A stretch of DNA of 64,000 nucleotides, from positions 86,765 through 150,764 of the forward strand of contig JAAXZN010000054.1 in assembly GCA_012719855.1 (NCBI GenBank), read 5' to 3'. This stretch comes from Serratia liquefaciens. GTDB taxonomy: Bacteria; Pseudomonadota; Gammaproteobacteria; Enterobacterales; Enterobacteriaceae. Within the stretch, counting starts at the first letter, position 1; every line of letters starts with the position of its first letter. The position numbers were made by a program, and so were the translations under genes. The notes below the pieces were generated by a model that saw nothing but the letters and a program-made list of their open reading frames with translations, made no database searches and was not told where the DNA came from. Shown in pieces: positions 29,742 through 39,832 of this stretch.

Positions 29742-30719
29742 ATGATGAATACCGTTGGCACACCTTGGTTATGGGGCAGCTTTGCCGCCATCATAGTTGT
29801 GATGCTCGCAATCGACTTACTGCTGCAAGGCCGCAAAGGCGCACACACCATGACGCTGAAGCAGGCCGCCAGTTGGTCGCTGGTGTGGGTCAGCCTCTCT
29901 TTGCTGTTCAACCTGGGCTTCTGGTACTACCTGAACCAAACCGCCGGGCGTGCCGTCGCCGATACCCAGGCGCTGGCCTTCCTCACCGGTTATCTAATCG
30001 AAAAAGCGCTGGCGGTCGATAACGTCTTCGTCTGGCTGATGCTGTTCAGCTACTTTGCCGTGCCGGCCAACCTGCAGCGCCGGGTGCTGATTTTTGGCGT
30101 GCTGGGCGCGATTGTGCTGCGTACCATCATGATCTTCGCCGGCAGCTGGCTGGTGACTCAATTCCAGTGGCTGCTGTACCTGTTCGGCGCGTTCCTGCTG
30201 TTTACCGGTATCAAGATGGCGCTGGCGAAGGAAGATGACTCGGCGATTGGCGACAAGCCGCTGGTGAAATGGCTGCGTAGCCACCTGCGCATGACCGATA
30301 ATCTGGAAGGCGAGCGCTTCTTCGTGCGCCGCAACGGCCTGCTGTTCGCTACGCCGCTGGTGCTGGTGCTGATCCTGGTCGAACTGAGCGACGTGATCTT
30401 TGCGGTCGACAGCATCCCGGCAATTTTTGCCGTGACCACGGATCCGTTCATCGTCCTGACCTCCAACCTGTTCGCCATCATGGGCCTGCGCGCCATGTAC
30501 TTCTTACTGGCTAACGTGGCAGAACGCTTCTCGATGCTGAAATACGGCCTGTCGATTATCCTGATGTTTATCGGCGTCAAGATGTTGATTATCGACTTCT
30601 TCCATATCCCGATCGGCGTTTCGCTTGGCGTGGTGGCCGGTATCCTGACGTTAACGCTGGTGATCAACGCCTGGGTTAACCGCCGTAACGATCGTTTGGC
30701 CAATAATAAAGCACCATAA
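29742..30719 (+). CDS. alx: Alx, TerC-family membrane protein (manganese-related)
   Basis: 325 residues with about nine transmembrane helices. TerC-family acidic motifs are seen: [10 protein letters not shown] in the first helix, [12 protein letters not shown] with the conserved Asp-Asn, and [19 protein letters not shown] with further Asp residues that probably bind metal. AAGGATA lies 8 bp before the first of two adjacent ATGs (29742, 29745); either could be the start. Strongly like E. coli Alx, a Mn2+ exporter-type protein induced at high pH. Controlled by the riboswitch directly upstream. Confidence 0.93.
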   Translation: MMNTVGTPWLWGSFAAIIVVMLAIDLLLQGRKGAHTMTLKQAASWSLVWVSLSLLFNLGFWYYLNQTAGRAVADTQALAFLTGYLIEKALAVDNVFVWLMLFSYFAVPANLQRRVLIFGVLGAIVLRTIMIFAGSWLVTQFQWLLYLFGAFLLFTGIKMALAKEDDSAIGDKPLVKWLRSHLRMTDNLEGERFFVRRNGLLFATPLVLVLILVELSDVIFAVDSIPAIFAVTTDPFIVLTSNLFAIMGLRAMYFLLANVAERFSMLKYGLSIILMFIGVKMLIIDFFHIPIGVSLGVVAGILTLTLVINAWVNRRNDRLANNKAP

Positions 30720-30729
30720 TCTGTTATCC

Positions 30730-30746
30730 GGGGCGCTAGTCGCCCC
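30730..30746 (+). terminator. Stem-loop after alx, possible terminator
   Basis: GGGGCG (30730-30735) / CGCCCC (30741-30746) with loop CTAGT, 10 bp after the alx stop. There is no uninterrupted T run (GCGATTGTTT follows), so it could instead be a 3' stabilising hairpin. Confidence 0.55.
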
Positions 30747-30779
30747 GCGATTGTTTGGCAATTGCCCCCAAACGCCAAA

Positions 30780-30795
30780 TGTTATTGCGATCACA
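30780..30795. promoter_or_regulatory. Candidate CRP site upstream of sstT
   Basis: TGTTA-TTGCGA-TCACA matches the CRP consensus TGTGA-N6-TCACA at 9 of 10 positions. It is centred about 200 bp before the sstT start, in a 267-bp gap that holds the sstT leader. The intervening distance leaves room for a promoter. Inferred from sequence only. Confidence 0.5.
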
Positions 30796-30986
30796 CAAAT
30801 GTAACCAGCATGTTATCAAGAGTTGATCCGCGCTCAGAATTTCATCCTCTCCCCTTTCCAACCCTATGGGTTTACTGAATACTGATTCGGCAAACACACT
30901 TGGTTACAGATCCCAACAAAGTTGTCCGGTGGCGTTCCCACCGAGGTGACAAAGTCTGTACGCAACATCATCGGGAAAAAAGCATT

Positions 30987-32222
30987 ATGCAAAAATTACT
31001 ACAAAGGATCGTACAGGGCAGTCTGGTTAAACAAATCATGATCGGCCTGGTGGCCGGTATTATCGTGGCGCTGATCTCACCGGCGACGGCTTCTGCTGTG
31101 GGCCTGCTTGGCGCCCTGTTCGTCGGGGCACTAAAAGCGGTAGCGCCGGTATTGGTGCTGGTGCTGGTCATGGCCTCAATCGCCAACCACAAGCACGGGC
31201 AAAAAACCAATATCCGTCCGATCCTGTTCCTCTATCTGCTGGGGACCTTCGCCGCGGCGCTGGTGGCGGTGGTGGTCAGCTTTATGTTCCCGTCCAACCT
31301 GGCGCTGGTGACCGGCAATGCGGACATCAATCCGCCGGGCGGCATTATTGAGGTGCTGAAAGGCCTGCTGATGAGCGTGGTCGCCAACCCGTTCCATGCG
31401 CTGATTAACGCCAACTATATCGGCATTCTGGCCTGGGCCGTGGGCCTGGGGTTGGCGCTGCGCCACGCCTCTGAAACCACCAAATCGCTGATTAACGATA
31501 TGTCGCATGCGGTCACCCTGGTGGTACGCGCGGTGATCCGTTGTGCTCCACTCGGCATTTTCGGCCTGGTGGCCTCGACGCTGGCGGATACCGGTTTTGG
31601 CGTACTTTGGGGCTATGCCCAACTGCTGGTGGTACTGATCGGCTGTATGCTGTTGGTGGCGCTGGTGCTGAACCCGCTGATCGTTTACTGGAAAATTCGT
31701 CGCAACCCTTATCCGCTGGTGTTTGCCTGCCTGCGCGAAAGCGGCGTGACCGCCTTCTTCACCCGCAGCTCAGCCGCCAACATCCCGGTGAATATGGAAC
31801 TGTGCAAAAAGCTGAATCTGAACGAAGACACCTATTCAGTTTCCATCCCGCTGGGCGCCACCATCAACATGGCCGGTGCCGCCATCACCATTACCGTGCT
31901 GACGCTGGCGGCGGTGCATACTCTGGGGATCCCGGTTGATGTGCCTACGGCACTGCTGCTCAGTGTCGTCGCGGCTATCTGTGCCTGCGGCGCTTCCGGC
32001 GTGGCTGGTGGATCGCTGCTGCTGATCCCATTAGCGTGCAACATGTTCGGCATTCCGAACGACGTGGCAATGCAGGTGGTGGCGGTCGGCTTTATCATCG
32101 GCGTACTGCAAGATTCCGCCGAAACCGCGCTGAACTCCTCGACCGACGTGCTGTTTACCGCAGCCGCCTGTCAGGCGGAAGATCAGCGTTTAGCGGATGA
32201 AGATCCGCTGAGAGTGCGTTAA
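30987..32222 (+). CDS. sstT: Serine/threonine:Na+ symporter SstT
   Basis: 411 residues from ATG 30987 ([20 protein letters not shown]); the frame is open to 30900 but that leader is not conserved. Dicarboxylate/amino acid:cation symporter (DAACS) fold with eight helices and two re-entrant hairpins. The Ser-rich first hairpin is [16 protein letters not shown]; the Na+-binding stretch is [15 protein letters not shown]. Imports L-serine and L-threonine with Na+. Very close to E. coli SstT and in the same position after alx. A terminator follows the stop. Confidence 0.95.
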   Translation: MQKLLQRIVQGSLVKQIMIGLVAGIIVALISPATASAVGLLGALFVGALKAVAPVLVLVLVMASIANHKHGQKTNIRPILFLYLLGTFAAALVAVVVSFMFPSNLALVTGNADINPPGGIIEVLKGLLMSVVANPFHALINANYIGILAWAVGLGLALRHASETTKSLINDMSHAVTLVVRAVIRCAPLGIFGLVASTLADTGFGVLWGYAQLLVVLIGCMLLVALVLNPLIVYWKIRRNPYPLVFACLRESGVTAFFTRSSAANIPVNMELCKKLNLNEDTYSVSIPLGATINMAGAAITITVLTLAAVHTLGIPVDVPTALLLSVVAAICACGASGVAGGSLLLIPLACNMFGIPNDVAMQVVAVGFIIGVLQDSAETALNSSTDVLFTAAACQAEDQRLADEDPLRVR

Positions 32223-32240
32223 TTCTCCCATAACGCCACA

Positions 32241-32269
32241 AGGGCGCTCGTTATCGGGCGCCTTTTTTT
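32241..32269 (+). terminator. Terminator after sstT
   Basis: GGCGC (32243-32247) pairs with GCGCC (32258-32262), followed by seven T. It ends the sstT message before the convergent uxaA. Confidence 0.8.
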
Positions 32270-32281
32270 ACGACTGTCGCC

Positions 32282-33772
32282 TTACAATGTCACTCCGCTC
32301 TTAAAAATCGCCAGTTCACGGAAATCATTGGTTTCGTTGCGTGCTGGCTGGCCATTGGCAATCGCCACGATCAGATCGACAAACTGTTCCAGCAGACTTT
32401 TCATCGGCGTGCCGTGGATCAGTCGACCGGCATCGAAGTCGATCCAGTGCGGTTTCTTCGCCGCCAGTTCGCTGTTGGTCGCCAGCTTCACCGTTGGCAC
32501 AAAGCCGCCATAAGGCGTACCGCGCCCGGTGCTGAACAACACCATATGGCAGCCTGCGCCGGCCAGCGCACTGGTCGCCACCGCGTCATTGCCTGGCGCA
32601 CTCAGCAGGTTTAACCCGGGTTGCCGCAGCCGTTCGCCATATTTGAGCACGTCCACCACCTGGCTGTGCCCGGCTTTTTGCGTGCAGCCGAGCGATTTCT
32701 CCTCCAGCGTGGTGATCCCGCCGGCTTTGTTACCCGGCGAAGGGTTTTCATAAATCGGCTGGTTATGGGCGACAAAGTACTGTTTGAAATCGTTGACCAT
32801 GCTGACGGTCTTTTCGAAAGTCTCCCGATCGCGGCAACGGCTCATCAGGATCCTTTCGGCGCCAAACATCTCCGGAACTTCAGTCAGTACCGTCGTGCCG
32901 CCGTTGGCAATCAGATAGTCGGAAAAACGCCCCAGCAGCGGATTGGCGGTGATACCGGACAGGCCGTCAGACCCGCCGCACTCCAGCCCAAATTTCAATT
33001 CACTCAGCTTGCCCGGCTGGCGACGGTCGTCACGCATCACCCGGTACAGCGCGTGCAGCTGCTCCAGCCCGGCCTCCACTTCATCATCCTGCTGCTGACA
33101 AACCATAAAGCGGACCCGCTGCTCATCGGTCGTCCCCAGCGTACTGCGGAAAACATCCACCTGATTGTTCTCGCACCCCAGGCCAATCACCAACACCGCC
33201 CCGGCGTTCGGATGGCGCACCATGTTTTGCAGCATGGTGCGGGTGTTCTCGTGATCTTGCCCCAGTTGCGAACAACCAAACGGATGACTGAACAGGTGCA
33301 CGCCGTCGATCCCCTGCGCATCCGCAGTTTCCTTCAGAAAACGCTGCTGGATCTGTCGGGCAATGCCATTGACGCAGCCAACGGTCGGTATGATCCACAG
33401 CTCGTTGCGGATCCCCACTTCCCCGCTGCTACGGCGATAAAGCTGCACTTCCCGATCCGCAGCCTGCAGCGGCAATGCGGGAAATTGCGGCTGATACTGA
33501 TAGCTATCCAGGTCGCTCAGGTTGGTTTTGGCATTTTGCGAGTGAATATGCACGCCGGAAGCAATAGCCTCTAGCGCATGGCCGATCGGCAGACCATATT
33601 TGATGATTGTCTCACCGGCGGCTATCGGCCGTAGCGCAAACTTATGTCCGCGCGCTACCGGCTGCGCAAGCCAAATAGCCGTGCCGTCCAGCATCAACGT
33701 TTCATCGACCGCCAGATCGCGCAGTGCCACCGCGACATTATCCAGCGAATGAATTTTTACCATGCTTTGCAT
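32282..33772 (-). CDS. uxaA: Altronate dehydratase UxaA
   Basis: 496 residues; ATG after GAGGTGGG. Converts D-altronate to 2-keto-3-deoxygluconate in galacturonate breakdown. N-terminal SAF domain (VARGHKFALRPIAAGETIIKYGLPIG); the rest carries conserved ELWIIPTVGCVNGIARQIQ, FGLECGGSDGLSGITANPLL and LLSAPGNDAVATSALAGAGC of the UxaA/GarD family, which uses a divalent iron or manganese ion. Length and sequence match E. coli UxaA (495). It lies 20 bp after uxaC, so uxaCA is one transcript, as in E. coli. Confidence 0.95.
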   Translation of the reverse strand: MQSMVKIHSLDNVAVALRDLAVDETLMLDGTAIWLAQPVARGHKFALRPIAAGETIIKYGLPIGHALEAIASGVHIHSQNAKTNLSDLDSYQYQPQFPALPLQAADREVQLYRRSSGEVGIRNELWIIPTVGCVNGIARQIQQRFLKETADAQGIDGVHLFSHPFGCSQLGQDHENTRTMLQNMVRHPNAGAVLVIGLGCENNQVDVFRSTLGTTDEQRVRFMVCQQQDDEVEAGLEQLHALYRVMRDDRRQPGKLSELKFGLECGGSDGLSGITANPLLGRFSDYLIANGGTTVLTEVPEMFGAERILMSRCRDRETFEKTVSMVNDFKQYFVAHNQPIYENPSPGNKAGGITTLEEKSLGCTQKAGHSQVVDVLKYGERLRQPGLNLLSAPGNDAVATSALAGAGCHMVLFSTGRGTPYGGFVPTVKLATNSELAAKKPHWIDFDAGRLIHGTPMKSLLEQFVDLIVAIANGQPARNETNDFRELAIFKSGVTL

Positions 33773-33792
33773 AAACCCACCTCGGGCAGCGG

Positions 33793-35205
33793 CTACGCCA
33801 GTTCAATGGCGAAATAGTTTTTGGCATTGTCGAAACAGATGTTTTTCACCATCTCGCCCAGCAGCGCGATATCTGCCGGTGCCTCGCCATCTGCCACCCA
33901 GCGTCCCATCATCTGGCAAAGGATGCGGCGGAAGTATTCATGGCGGGTATAAGACAGGAAGCTACGACTGTCGGTCAGCATACCGACAAAGCGGCTCAAC
34001 AAGCCGAGCTGCGCCAATTGCGTCATCTGACGTTGCATGCCGTCTTTCTGATCGTTGAACCACCAGCCGGAACCGAACTGCATCTTGCCTGGCGTGCCTT
34101 CCCCCTGGAAGTTGCCGACCATGGTGGCGATCACTTCATTGTCACGCGGGTTGAGACAGTACAGGATGGTCTTCGGCAGGCCCCCCTGACGCGCCTGGGC
34201 ATCCAGCAGGCGTGAAAGTGGCTCCGCCAGCGGTCGGTCATTAATCGAATCGAAGCCGATGTCCGGCCCGACACTGGCCAGCATGCGGCTGTTATTATTG
34301 CGCAGCGCGCCGATGTGATATTGCTGCACCCATTCACGGCGTTGATATTCGGCCGCCAGGAACAGCAGCACCGCACTTTTGAACTGGGCGCTCTGCTCTG
34401 GCGCAGGCAACTTACCGCTCAGGCGCGCCGTTAAAATCGCGTCCAATGCAGCTTCATCCGCCTCTCCATAGACCACCACGTCCAACGCATGGTCAGCCAC
34501 CTTGCAGCCATGGGCGGCAAAATGATCCATGCGCTTTTTCAACGCGTCACACAGCGCGCTGAAGCGACCGATATGAATATCCGCTGCCGCTTCCAGCTTT
34601 TGCAGATAATCATTGAAGCCCGGCGCGTCGATATTGAATGCCTTGTCCGGTCGCCAGCTTGGCAACACCTTGATAGCGAAACTGCTGTCGGCGGCAATGG
34701 CTTTATGGTGGCGCAGATCGTCGACAGGATCGTCAGTGGTGCCGACCATCTTCACATTCATCTGCTGCATGATGCCGCGCGCCCTGAAATCGTCCTGCGC
34801 CAGCAAGGCATTGCCGCGCTGCCAGATATCGTCCGCCGTCGCCGGGGACAGCAGCGTGTCGGTGATACCGAACGGACGGCGCAGCTCCAGGTGGGTCCAG
34901 TGATAAAGTGGGTTACCCAGGGTGTGCGGTACGGTGGCAGCCCAGGCATCGAATTTTTCACGATCGCCGGCATCGCCGGTGCACAGCCGTTCGGCCACCC
35001 CGTTGGTCCGCATCGCCCGCCATTTGTAGTGATCACCCTTGAGCCAGATTTCGTATAAATTTTTGAAGCGGGTGTTCTCGGCGATCTGTTCCGGCGGCAG
35101 GTGGCAGTGATAGTCAAAGATCGGTTGCTCCGCCGCATAGTCATGATACAAACGCCGGGCGAATTCGCTGCCCAGCAAGAAATCTTCGTTTAAAAACGTC
35201 GCCAT
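33793..35205 (-). CDS. uxaC: Uronate isomerase UxaC
   Basis: 470 residues from ATG 35205 ([20 protein letters not shown]) with GAGGAG upstream; exactly the E. coli length. Amidohydrolase-superfamily TIM barrel: metal-binding [12 protein letters not shown] around residues 33-35 is the conserved His-x-His, and the later [12 protein letters not shown] and IGTDSR-like [11 protein letters not shown] segments fit. Isomerises glucuronate to fructuronate and galacturonate to tagaturonate. First gene of uxaCA; its upstream region holds candidate ExuR and CRP sites shared with divergent exuT. Confidence 0.95.
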   Translation of the reverse strand: MATFLNEDFLLGSEFARRLYHDYAAEQPIFDYHCHLPPEQIAENTRFKNLYEIWLKGDHYKWRAMRTNGVAERLCTGDAGDREKFDAWAATVPHTLGNPLYHWTHLELRRPFGITDTLLSPATADDIWQRGNALLAQDDFRARGIMQQMNVKMVGTTDDPVDDLRHHKAIAADSSFAIKVLPSWRPDKAFNIDAPGFNDYLQKLEAAADIHIGRFSALCDALKKRMDHFAAHGCKVADHALDVVVYGEADEAALDAILTARLSGKLPAPEQSAQFKSAVLLFLAAEYQRREWVQQYHIGALRNNNSRMLASVGPDIGFDSINDRPLAEPLSRLLDAQARQGGLPKTILYCLNPRDNEVIATMVGNFQGEGTPGKMQFGSGWWFNDQKDGMQRQMTQLAQLGLLSRFVGMLTDSRSFLSYTRHEYFRRILCQMMGRWVADGEAPADIALLGEMVKNICFDNAKNYFAIELA

Positions 35206-35254
35206 AGCTGGCTCCTCACCTTGCTTGCCGTTCGACACAGTGTTCAATGCGACA

Positions 35255-35272
35255 AAGTTATCACACCAATTT
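35255..35272. promoter_or_regulatory. Candidate ExuR operator near uxaC
   Basis: The 18-mer AAGTTATCACACCAATTT matches the ExuR/UxuR consensus AAATTGGTATACCAATTT at 13 of 18 positions, with a perfect ACCAATTT-like right half. It lies 50 bp upstream of uxaC, where a repressor would block its promoter. Confidence 0.5.
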
Positions 35273-35414
35273 TATTGGGCGTCCAGCGAAATATCGCCTT
35301 AAGCTACGGCGCCATAGCCCTACAAAAGCCGTTTACCGGCATTTTTGCGGCAAAATCGCGCCTAAATTGCCTCATCATGCGGCAAACAGTATTGCCGAAT
35401 TGAAAAATGGCTTT

Positions 35415-35430
35415 TGTGATATCACTCAAC
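35415..35430. promoter_or_regulatory. Candidate CRP site in the uxaC-exuT region
   Basis: TGTGA-TATCAC-TCAAC has a perfect left half and a 4-of-5 right half. It lies about 165 bp upstream of exuT and 210 bp upstream of uxaC, so it could serve either direction. CRP activation of hexuronate genes is established in E. coli; this particular site is inferred. Confidence 0.45.
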
Positions 35431-35593
35431 TTTTAAATCTGTATGACAAGTTATTGTCTCGCCACCCAGTCGTGCTTGCGGCGGGAATACGCCGGTGATG
35501 AACAGGCCGGCGCAAATCAACGATAAAGGGATAGCCCCTTAAAACGCTGACGCCAACACGGCGCCGCCTATTCAAGACTGGGAGATATTTCGG

Positions 35594-36892
35594 ATGCGTA
35601 AAATTAAAGGGTTACGCTGGTACATGATCGGACTGGTGACCATCGGCACCGTGCTGGGCTACCTGACGCGTAACGCCATTGCCGTCGCAGCACCCACGCT
35701 GGAAGACACCTTACACATCACTACGCAGCAGTACTCTTACATCGTCGCGGCCTATTCTGCCTGTTACACCCTGATGCAACCGGTGGCGGGATATGTGCTG
35801 GACGTCTTGGGCACCAAGGTCGGATACGCCATGTTCGCCATCCTGTGGGCGCTGTTTTGCATGGGCACGGCGCTGGCCAACAGTTGGGGCGGGCTGGCAC
35901 TGGCACGCGGGGCCGTGGGCATGGCGGAAGCGGCAATGATCCCCGCCGGCCTGAAGGCCAGCAGCGAGTGGTTTCCGGCCAAAGAGCGTTCCATCGCCGT
36001 CGGTTACTTCAACGTCGGCTCGTCGATAGGCGGCATGCTGGCGCCGCCGCTGGTGGTGTGGGCTATCGTCGCGCACAGTTGGGAAATGGCGTTCATCATC
36101 ACCGGCGTGCTGAGCCTGATCTGGGCTGTCTGCTGGCTGATTTTCTATAAACACCCGAAAGACCAGAAGAAACTCAGCGACGAAGAGCGCGATTACATTT
36201 TGGAAGGCCAGGAAGCGCAGCACCAAACCGGTAATGCCAAGAAAATGTCCGCCTGGCAGATTGTCCGTAACCGCCAGTTCTGGGGCATCGCGCTGCCGCG
36301 ATTTCTGGCAGAGCCGGCCTGGGGCACCTTCAATGCCTGGATCCCGTTATTCATGTTCAAAGCCTACGGCTTCAACCTGAAAGAGATCGCCATGTTCGCC
36401 TGGATGCCGATGCTGTTCGCCGATCTGGGCTGTATCGTCGGCGGGTACCTGCCGCCGTTTTTCCAGAAACACTTCAAGGTAAACCTGATTGTTTCACGTA
36501 AGCTGGTGGTCACCCTGGGCGCCGTGCTGATGATTGGCCCCGGCATGATAGGTCTGTTTACCAGCCCCTATGCAGCTATCGCGCTACTGTGCGTCGGCGG
36601 TTTTGCCCATCAGGCGCTGTCTGGCGCACTGATTACCCTGTCTTCTGACGTCTTCGGTCGCAACGAGGTGGCCACCGCCAACGGCCTCACCGGCATGGCG
36701 GCCTGGACCGCCAGCACCCTGTTTGCCCTGGTGGTCGGCGCCTTGGCGGACACCCTGGGCTTCAGCCCGCTGTTTGCCGCACTGTCGGTATTCGATATTC
36801 TCGGCGCCATCGTGATCTGGACCGTCCTGCAAAATCGGCCCGCCACACAACCCGAAGAGCAAGTATTGGAACCCTCCACCGCACGCCATTAA
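35594..36892 (+). CDS. exuT: Hexuronate transporter ExuT
   Basis: 432 residues with 12 hydrophobic helices and a central cytoplasmic loop (KHPKDQKKLSDEERDYI): the major facilitator superfamily, anion:cation symporter branch. Family pieces: LGYLTRNAIAVAAPTLEDTL at the first helix, LARGAVGMAEAAMIPAGLKA with the conserved acidic residue of helix 4, and WFPAKERSIAVGYFNVGSS. Imports D-galacturonate and D-glucuronate with H+. Divergent from uxaCA and upstream of exuR, the E. coli order. The start has GGGAGAT upstream. Confidence 0.95.
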   Translation: MRKIKGLRWYMIGLVTIGTVLGYLTRNAIAVAAPTLEDTLHITTQQYSYIVAAYSACYTLMQPVAGYVLDVLGTKVGYAMFAILWALFCMGTALANSWGGLALARGAVGMAEAAMIPAGLKASSEWFPAKERSIAVGYFNVGSSIGGMLAPPLVVWAIVAHSWEMAFIITGVLSLIWAVCWLIFYKHPKDQKKLSDEERDYILEGQEAQHQTGNAKKMSAWQIVRNRQFWGIALPRFLAEPAWGTFNAWIPLFMFKAYGFNLKEIAMFAWMPMLFADLGCIVGGYLPPFFQKHFKVNLIVSRKLVVTLGAVLMIGPGMIGLFTSPYAAIALLCVGGFAHQALSGALITLSSDVFGRNEVATANGLTGMAAWTASTLFALVVGALADTLGFSPLFAALSVFDILGAIVIWTVLQNRPATQPEEQVLEPSTARH

Positions 36893-36957
36893 CTCCAACT
36901 CCGCTGCCCGGCCACCGCGCCGGGCGTTCCCCGGAGGCCACTGGCAGCTCTGCCGGA

Positions 36958-36975
36958 TAAGTGGTATAACAAATC
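36958..36975. promoter_or_regulatory. Candidate ExuR operator upstream of exuR
   Basis: TAAGTGGTATAACAAATC matches the AAATTGGTATACCAATTT consensus at 13 of 18 positions, including the central GGTATA. It lies 36 bp before the exuR start, fitting autorepression. Inferred. Confidence 0.5.
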
Positions 36976-37011
36976 CATGGCCATGTGCCCCCTATCCAAA
37001 GAGCATTCACT

Positions 37012-37788
37012 ATGGAATTCACTGAAACCAGACGCCTGTATCAGCAACTGGCCGCCGAGCTTAAACAGCGTATCGAAAGCGGCCGATACCCGGTGGGCGA
37101 TAAACTGCCGGCCGAGCGCTACATTGCCGAAGAGATGAACGTCAGCCGTACCGTAGTGCGCGAAGCGATCATCATGCTGGAAGTGGAAGGCTACGTCGAC
37201 GTACGCAAAGGCTCCGGGATCCACGTGATGTCCAACCAGCAAAAGCATCTGGTAGTGCCGGGCGACAGCATTGAGTTTGCCACCGCCGGGCCCTTCGAGC
37301 TGCTGCAGGCGCGCCAGCTGATTGAAAGCAACATCGCCGAATTCGCCGCGACCCAGGTCACCAAGCAGGACATCGTCCAACTGATGGAGATCCAGGAACA
37401 GGCTCGCAAGGAAGATCGCTTCCGCGACTCGCAGTGGGATCTGAAATTCCACGTGCAGGTGGCGCTGGCCACTCAGAACACCGCCATGGCTACCATCGTG
37501 GAAAAAATGTGGGTTCAGCGGGTGAATAATCCTTACTGGATCAAGCTGCATGAGCACATCGACAATCGTTCGATCGCCAGCTGGTGCGACGATCACGATC
37601 AGATCCTCAAGGCATTGATACGTAAAGATCCTTACGCCGCCAAGTTGGCCATGTGGCAGCACCTGGAAAACACCAAGCAAATGCTGTTCAACGCCACCAG
37701 CGACGATTTTGAATATAACGCCGACCGCTACCTGTTCGCCGATAACCCGGTAGTGCATCTCGATGGGGTAGCCGCCGAAAATAAATAG
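37012..37788 (+). CDS. exuR: Hexuronate utilisation repressor ExuR
   Basis: 258 residues from ATG 37012 ([20 protein letters not shown]); an in-frame ATG 9 codons earlier lacks family match. GntR winged helix at ~10-75 ([20 protein letters not shown]); then an FCD (FadR C-terminal) ligand domain with the metal-binding His/Asp set in [25 protein letters not shown] and MWQHLENTK. Represses exuT and uxaCA until galacturonate or glucuronate metabolites bind. Adjacent to exuT as in E. coli, with a candidate operator directly upstream. Confidence 0.94.
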   Translation: MEFTETRRLYQQLAAELKQRIESGRYPVGDKLPAERYIAEEMNVSRTVVREAIIMLEVEGYVDVRKGSGIHVMSNQQKHLVVPGDSIEFATAGPFELLQARQLIESNIAEFAATQVTKQDIVQLMEIQEQARKEDRFRDSQWDLKFHVQVALATQNTAMATIVEKMWVQRVNNPYWIKLHEHIDNRSIASWCDDHDQILKALIRKDPYAAKLAMWQHLENTKQMLFNATSDDFEYNADRYLFADNPVVHLDGVAAENK

Positions 37789-37973
37789 CCCAGGCGGTCA
37801 AAAATCGTCGGGTTATGTCAGGTATTGTAAAATCCGCTGAATCGATGCCTGAACGGCGATTTGCCGTGTAGTATTTCACCGCTGGCAACGTAGATTTCCC
37901 TGTTGCCAATCGTGCTATTTTGGTAAAGTTGAGCCACTTTTTTACCCTCTGCTACGGGGCGGGACGCGAATAC

Positions 37974-38420
37974 ATGCGCTGGTTGTTTGCCATGCTTATT
38001 GCTCTTTTTTGCTGGACCGGTTCGGTCTCCGGCCAAAAGCTATGCGCGGCACCTTCCAAAGCAACCCCTACGTCGCTGAGCAGTTTACCTTCGCTCTCAG
38101 ATCCGTTGCTTTCCCCTTACGACCAGGTTTATCGGTCACCGGCAGAGCTGCAGCGAAAAAAACCGGGTAAATTGCCGTTGTTATTGCCACGGTTGCATTC
38201 CTTCTCCGGCTCGCTGTCGACCTGCGCCCAACTACCGCCGGTCTATACCCTGGCCGCAGAGCTGGGCCACCGCACCAAACTCCCGCGCCAGAACTCACCT
38301 GCGCTCAACCGGCTTGCCCAGGTCAACTGGACGCTGCACACCCCGCAGCAGCAAAACAGGCTAGGCGGCTGGAAAGAAAGTAATATGCTTTACCGTGGCA
38401 CGCTGACTTACCACTCATGA
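37974..38420 (+). CDS. Secreted protein of unknown function
   Basis: 148 residues from ATG 37974 with GGGGCGGGA upstream. The N-terminus is a signal peptide (MRWLFAMLIALFCWTGSVSG). The mature part is Ser/Leu/Pro-rich and basic (e.g. SLPSLSDPLLSPYDQVYRSP and RKKPGKLPLLLPRLHSFSG), with only two Cys and no recognisable domain. I do not know the family. It lies between exuR and yqjA, a place where E. coli has no such gene. Coding is supported by the signal sequence and start, less by homology. Confidence 0.55.
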   Translation: MRWLFAMLIALFCWTGSVSGQKLCAAPSKATPTSLSSLPSLSDPLLSPYDQVYRSPAELQRKKPGKLPLLLPRLHSFSGSLSTCAQLPPVYTLAAELGHRTKLPRQNSPALNRLAQVNWTLHTPQQQNRLGGWKESNMLYRGTLTYHS

Positions 38421-38560
38421 CCGGTGTCGCACCGACTAGAATCCACTAAAAAGCAACGCCGTTTCATCATTATCAGCAGCCAGCATCGCCCGCGCGTTTT
38501 CGGCCCACACCCGATCAGCCGCTGAGATAAAAACAAACAATGACGTTTTAGGAACACCGG

Positions 38561-39241
38561 ATGGACATCATTAAAGAACTGTTACATGCCTTATGGCAGC
38601 AGGATTTTGAGACGCTGGCGAACCCTTCGCTGGTCTGGACCCTCTACGTGCTGCTGTTTATGATCCTGTTTTTGGAAAACGGTCTGCTGCCGGCCGCCTT
38701 TCTGCCTGGGGACAGCCTGCTGATCCTGGTCGGCGTCCTGATCGCCAAAGGCACCATGAATTTCCCGCTCACCATCCTGATCCTGACCGTCGCCGCCAGC
38801 CTGGGGTGCTGGGTCAGCTACATACAGGGCAAGTGGCTCGGCAATACCCGAACGGTACAGGGCTGGCTGTCGCACCTGCCGGCTCATTATCATCAACGGG
38901 CACACCAGCTGTTCCACCGCCACGGGCTTTCCGCCCTGCTGGTCGGTCGTTTCCTGGCGTTTGTCCGCACCCTGCTGCCGACCATTGCCGGCCTGTCTGG
39001 TCTGAGCAATGCCCGCTTCCAGTTCTTTAACTGGATGAGCGGCCTGCTGTGGGTGGTGATCCTCACCTCCCTGGGCTTTGCGTTGGGCAAAACCCCGGTC
39101 TTCCGCAAGTATGAAGATCAACTGATGTTCTGCCTGATGCTGCTGCCGCTGGTGCTGCTGGTCGTCGGGCTGGTCGGCTCGCTGATCGTCCTGTGGCGCA
39201 AGAAACGCGCCGATAGCCAGGACCAGGGGAAAGGGGCGTGA
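38561..39241 (+). CDS. yqjA: DedA-family membrane protein YqjA
   Basis: 226 residues. DedA/VTT domain: [20 protein letters not shown] carries the conserved E and F/PGD motif, and [20 protein letters not shown] the conserved Arg-x-x-P. Several hydrophobic helices follow. E. coli YqjA, with YghB, is needed for proton-dependent growth at alkaline pH and for normal cell division; DedA proteins are probably lipid scramblases or proton-driven transporters. Its TGA overlaps the mzrA ATG by one base, so the two are coupled. Confidence 0.93.
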   Translation: MDIIKELLHALWQQDFETLANPSLVWTLYVLLFMILFLENGLLPAAFLPGDSLLILVGVLIAKGTMNFPLTILILTVAASLGCWVSYIQGKWLGNTRTVQGWLSHLPAHYHQRAHQLFHRHGLSALLVGRFLAFVRTLLPTIAGLSGLSNARFQFFNWMSGLLWVVILTSLGFALGKTPVFRKYEDQLMFCLMLLPLVLLVVGLVGSLIVLWRKKRADSQDQGKGA

Positions 39242-39612
39242 TGATCAAGCGCCCGCGCTGGCAGTACGTGTTGCTGATTGCGCTCGCCTTGTTGGCGCTT
39301 GCCACGCTGTTGGTGCCCTGCATGGTGCGCACCGAGAGTGAACTGCGCATCCGTGCGGGCCAGCAAGGCCTTTCGCTGCCTGACGGTTTTTATGTCTATC
39401 AGCGACTGGATCAGCGCGGTATCCGCATCAAAAGCATTACCCCGGAAGGTGACGGCCTGGTGATCCGTCTGGACTCGCCGGAACAGCAGTTGCTGGCGCG
39501 CGAGGCCTTGCAAACCATTCTGCCGCCGGGGTACATCATTGCCCTGAGCGAATCCCCAGTGCCCACTCACTGGGTGCGCGAATTTGCGCGCTCCCCCCTT
39601 AATCTGGGATAA
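39241..39612 (+). CDS. mzrA: EnvZ/OmpR modulator MzrA
   Basis: 123 residues, ATG overlapping the yqjA stop (a GTG one codon earlier is also in frame). An N-terminal transmembrane anchor (YVLLIALALLALATLLVPCM) is followed by a periplasmic domain with RIKSITPEGDGLVIRLDSPE and PPGYIIALSE. Known: E. coli MzrA (127 residues) links CpxA/CpxR signalling to EnvZ/OmpR by contacting EnvZ. Same operon position as yqjB in E. coli. A 10-bp TTCATATGAA palindrome lies just after the stop. Confidence 0.9.
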   Translation: MIKRPRWQYVLLIALALLALATLLVPCMVRTESELRIRAGQQGLSLPDGFYVYQRLDQRGIRIKSITPEGDGLVIRLDSPEQQLLAREALQTILPPGYIIALSESPVPTHWVREFARSPLNLG

Positions 39613-39832
39613 TACCCTTTCATATGAAGGGGTTTCCTTTCATATTACCGCCCTGTTCAATTAATCATCACTCAACACTGAACCGTGGCGGATTCTTTGG
39701 GGTCTTCACGATTTATGGCTATGCTCAAGGTTAGCGTCAGTCAGCCACGTAAGACTCCTGTCGCACTGCCCCTATCGGCAGTCAGGAAAGCGGATACGTG
39801 CCAACGCATCCCAATAACAAGGAATTGATAGC

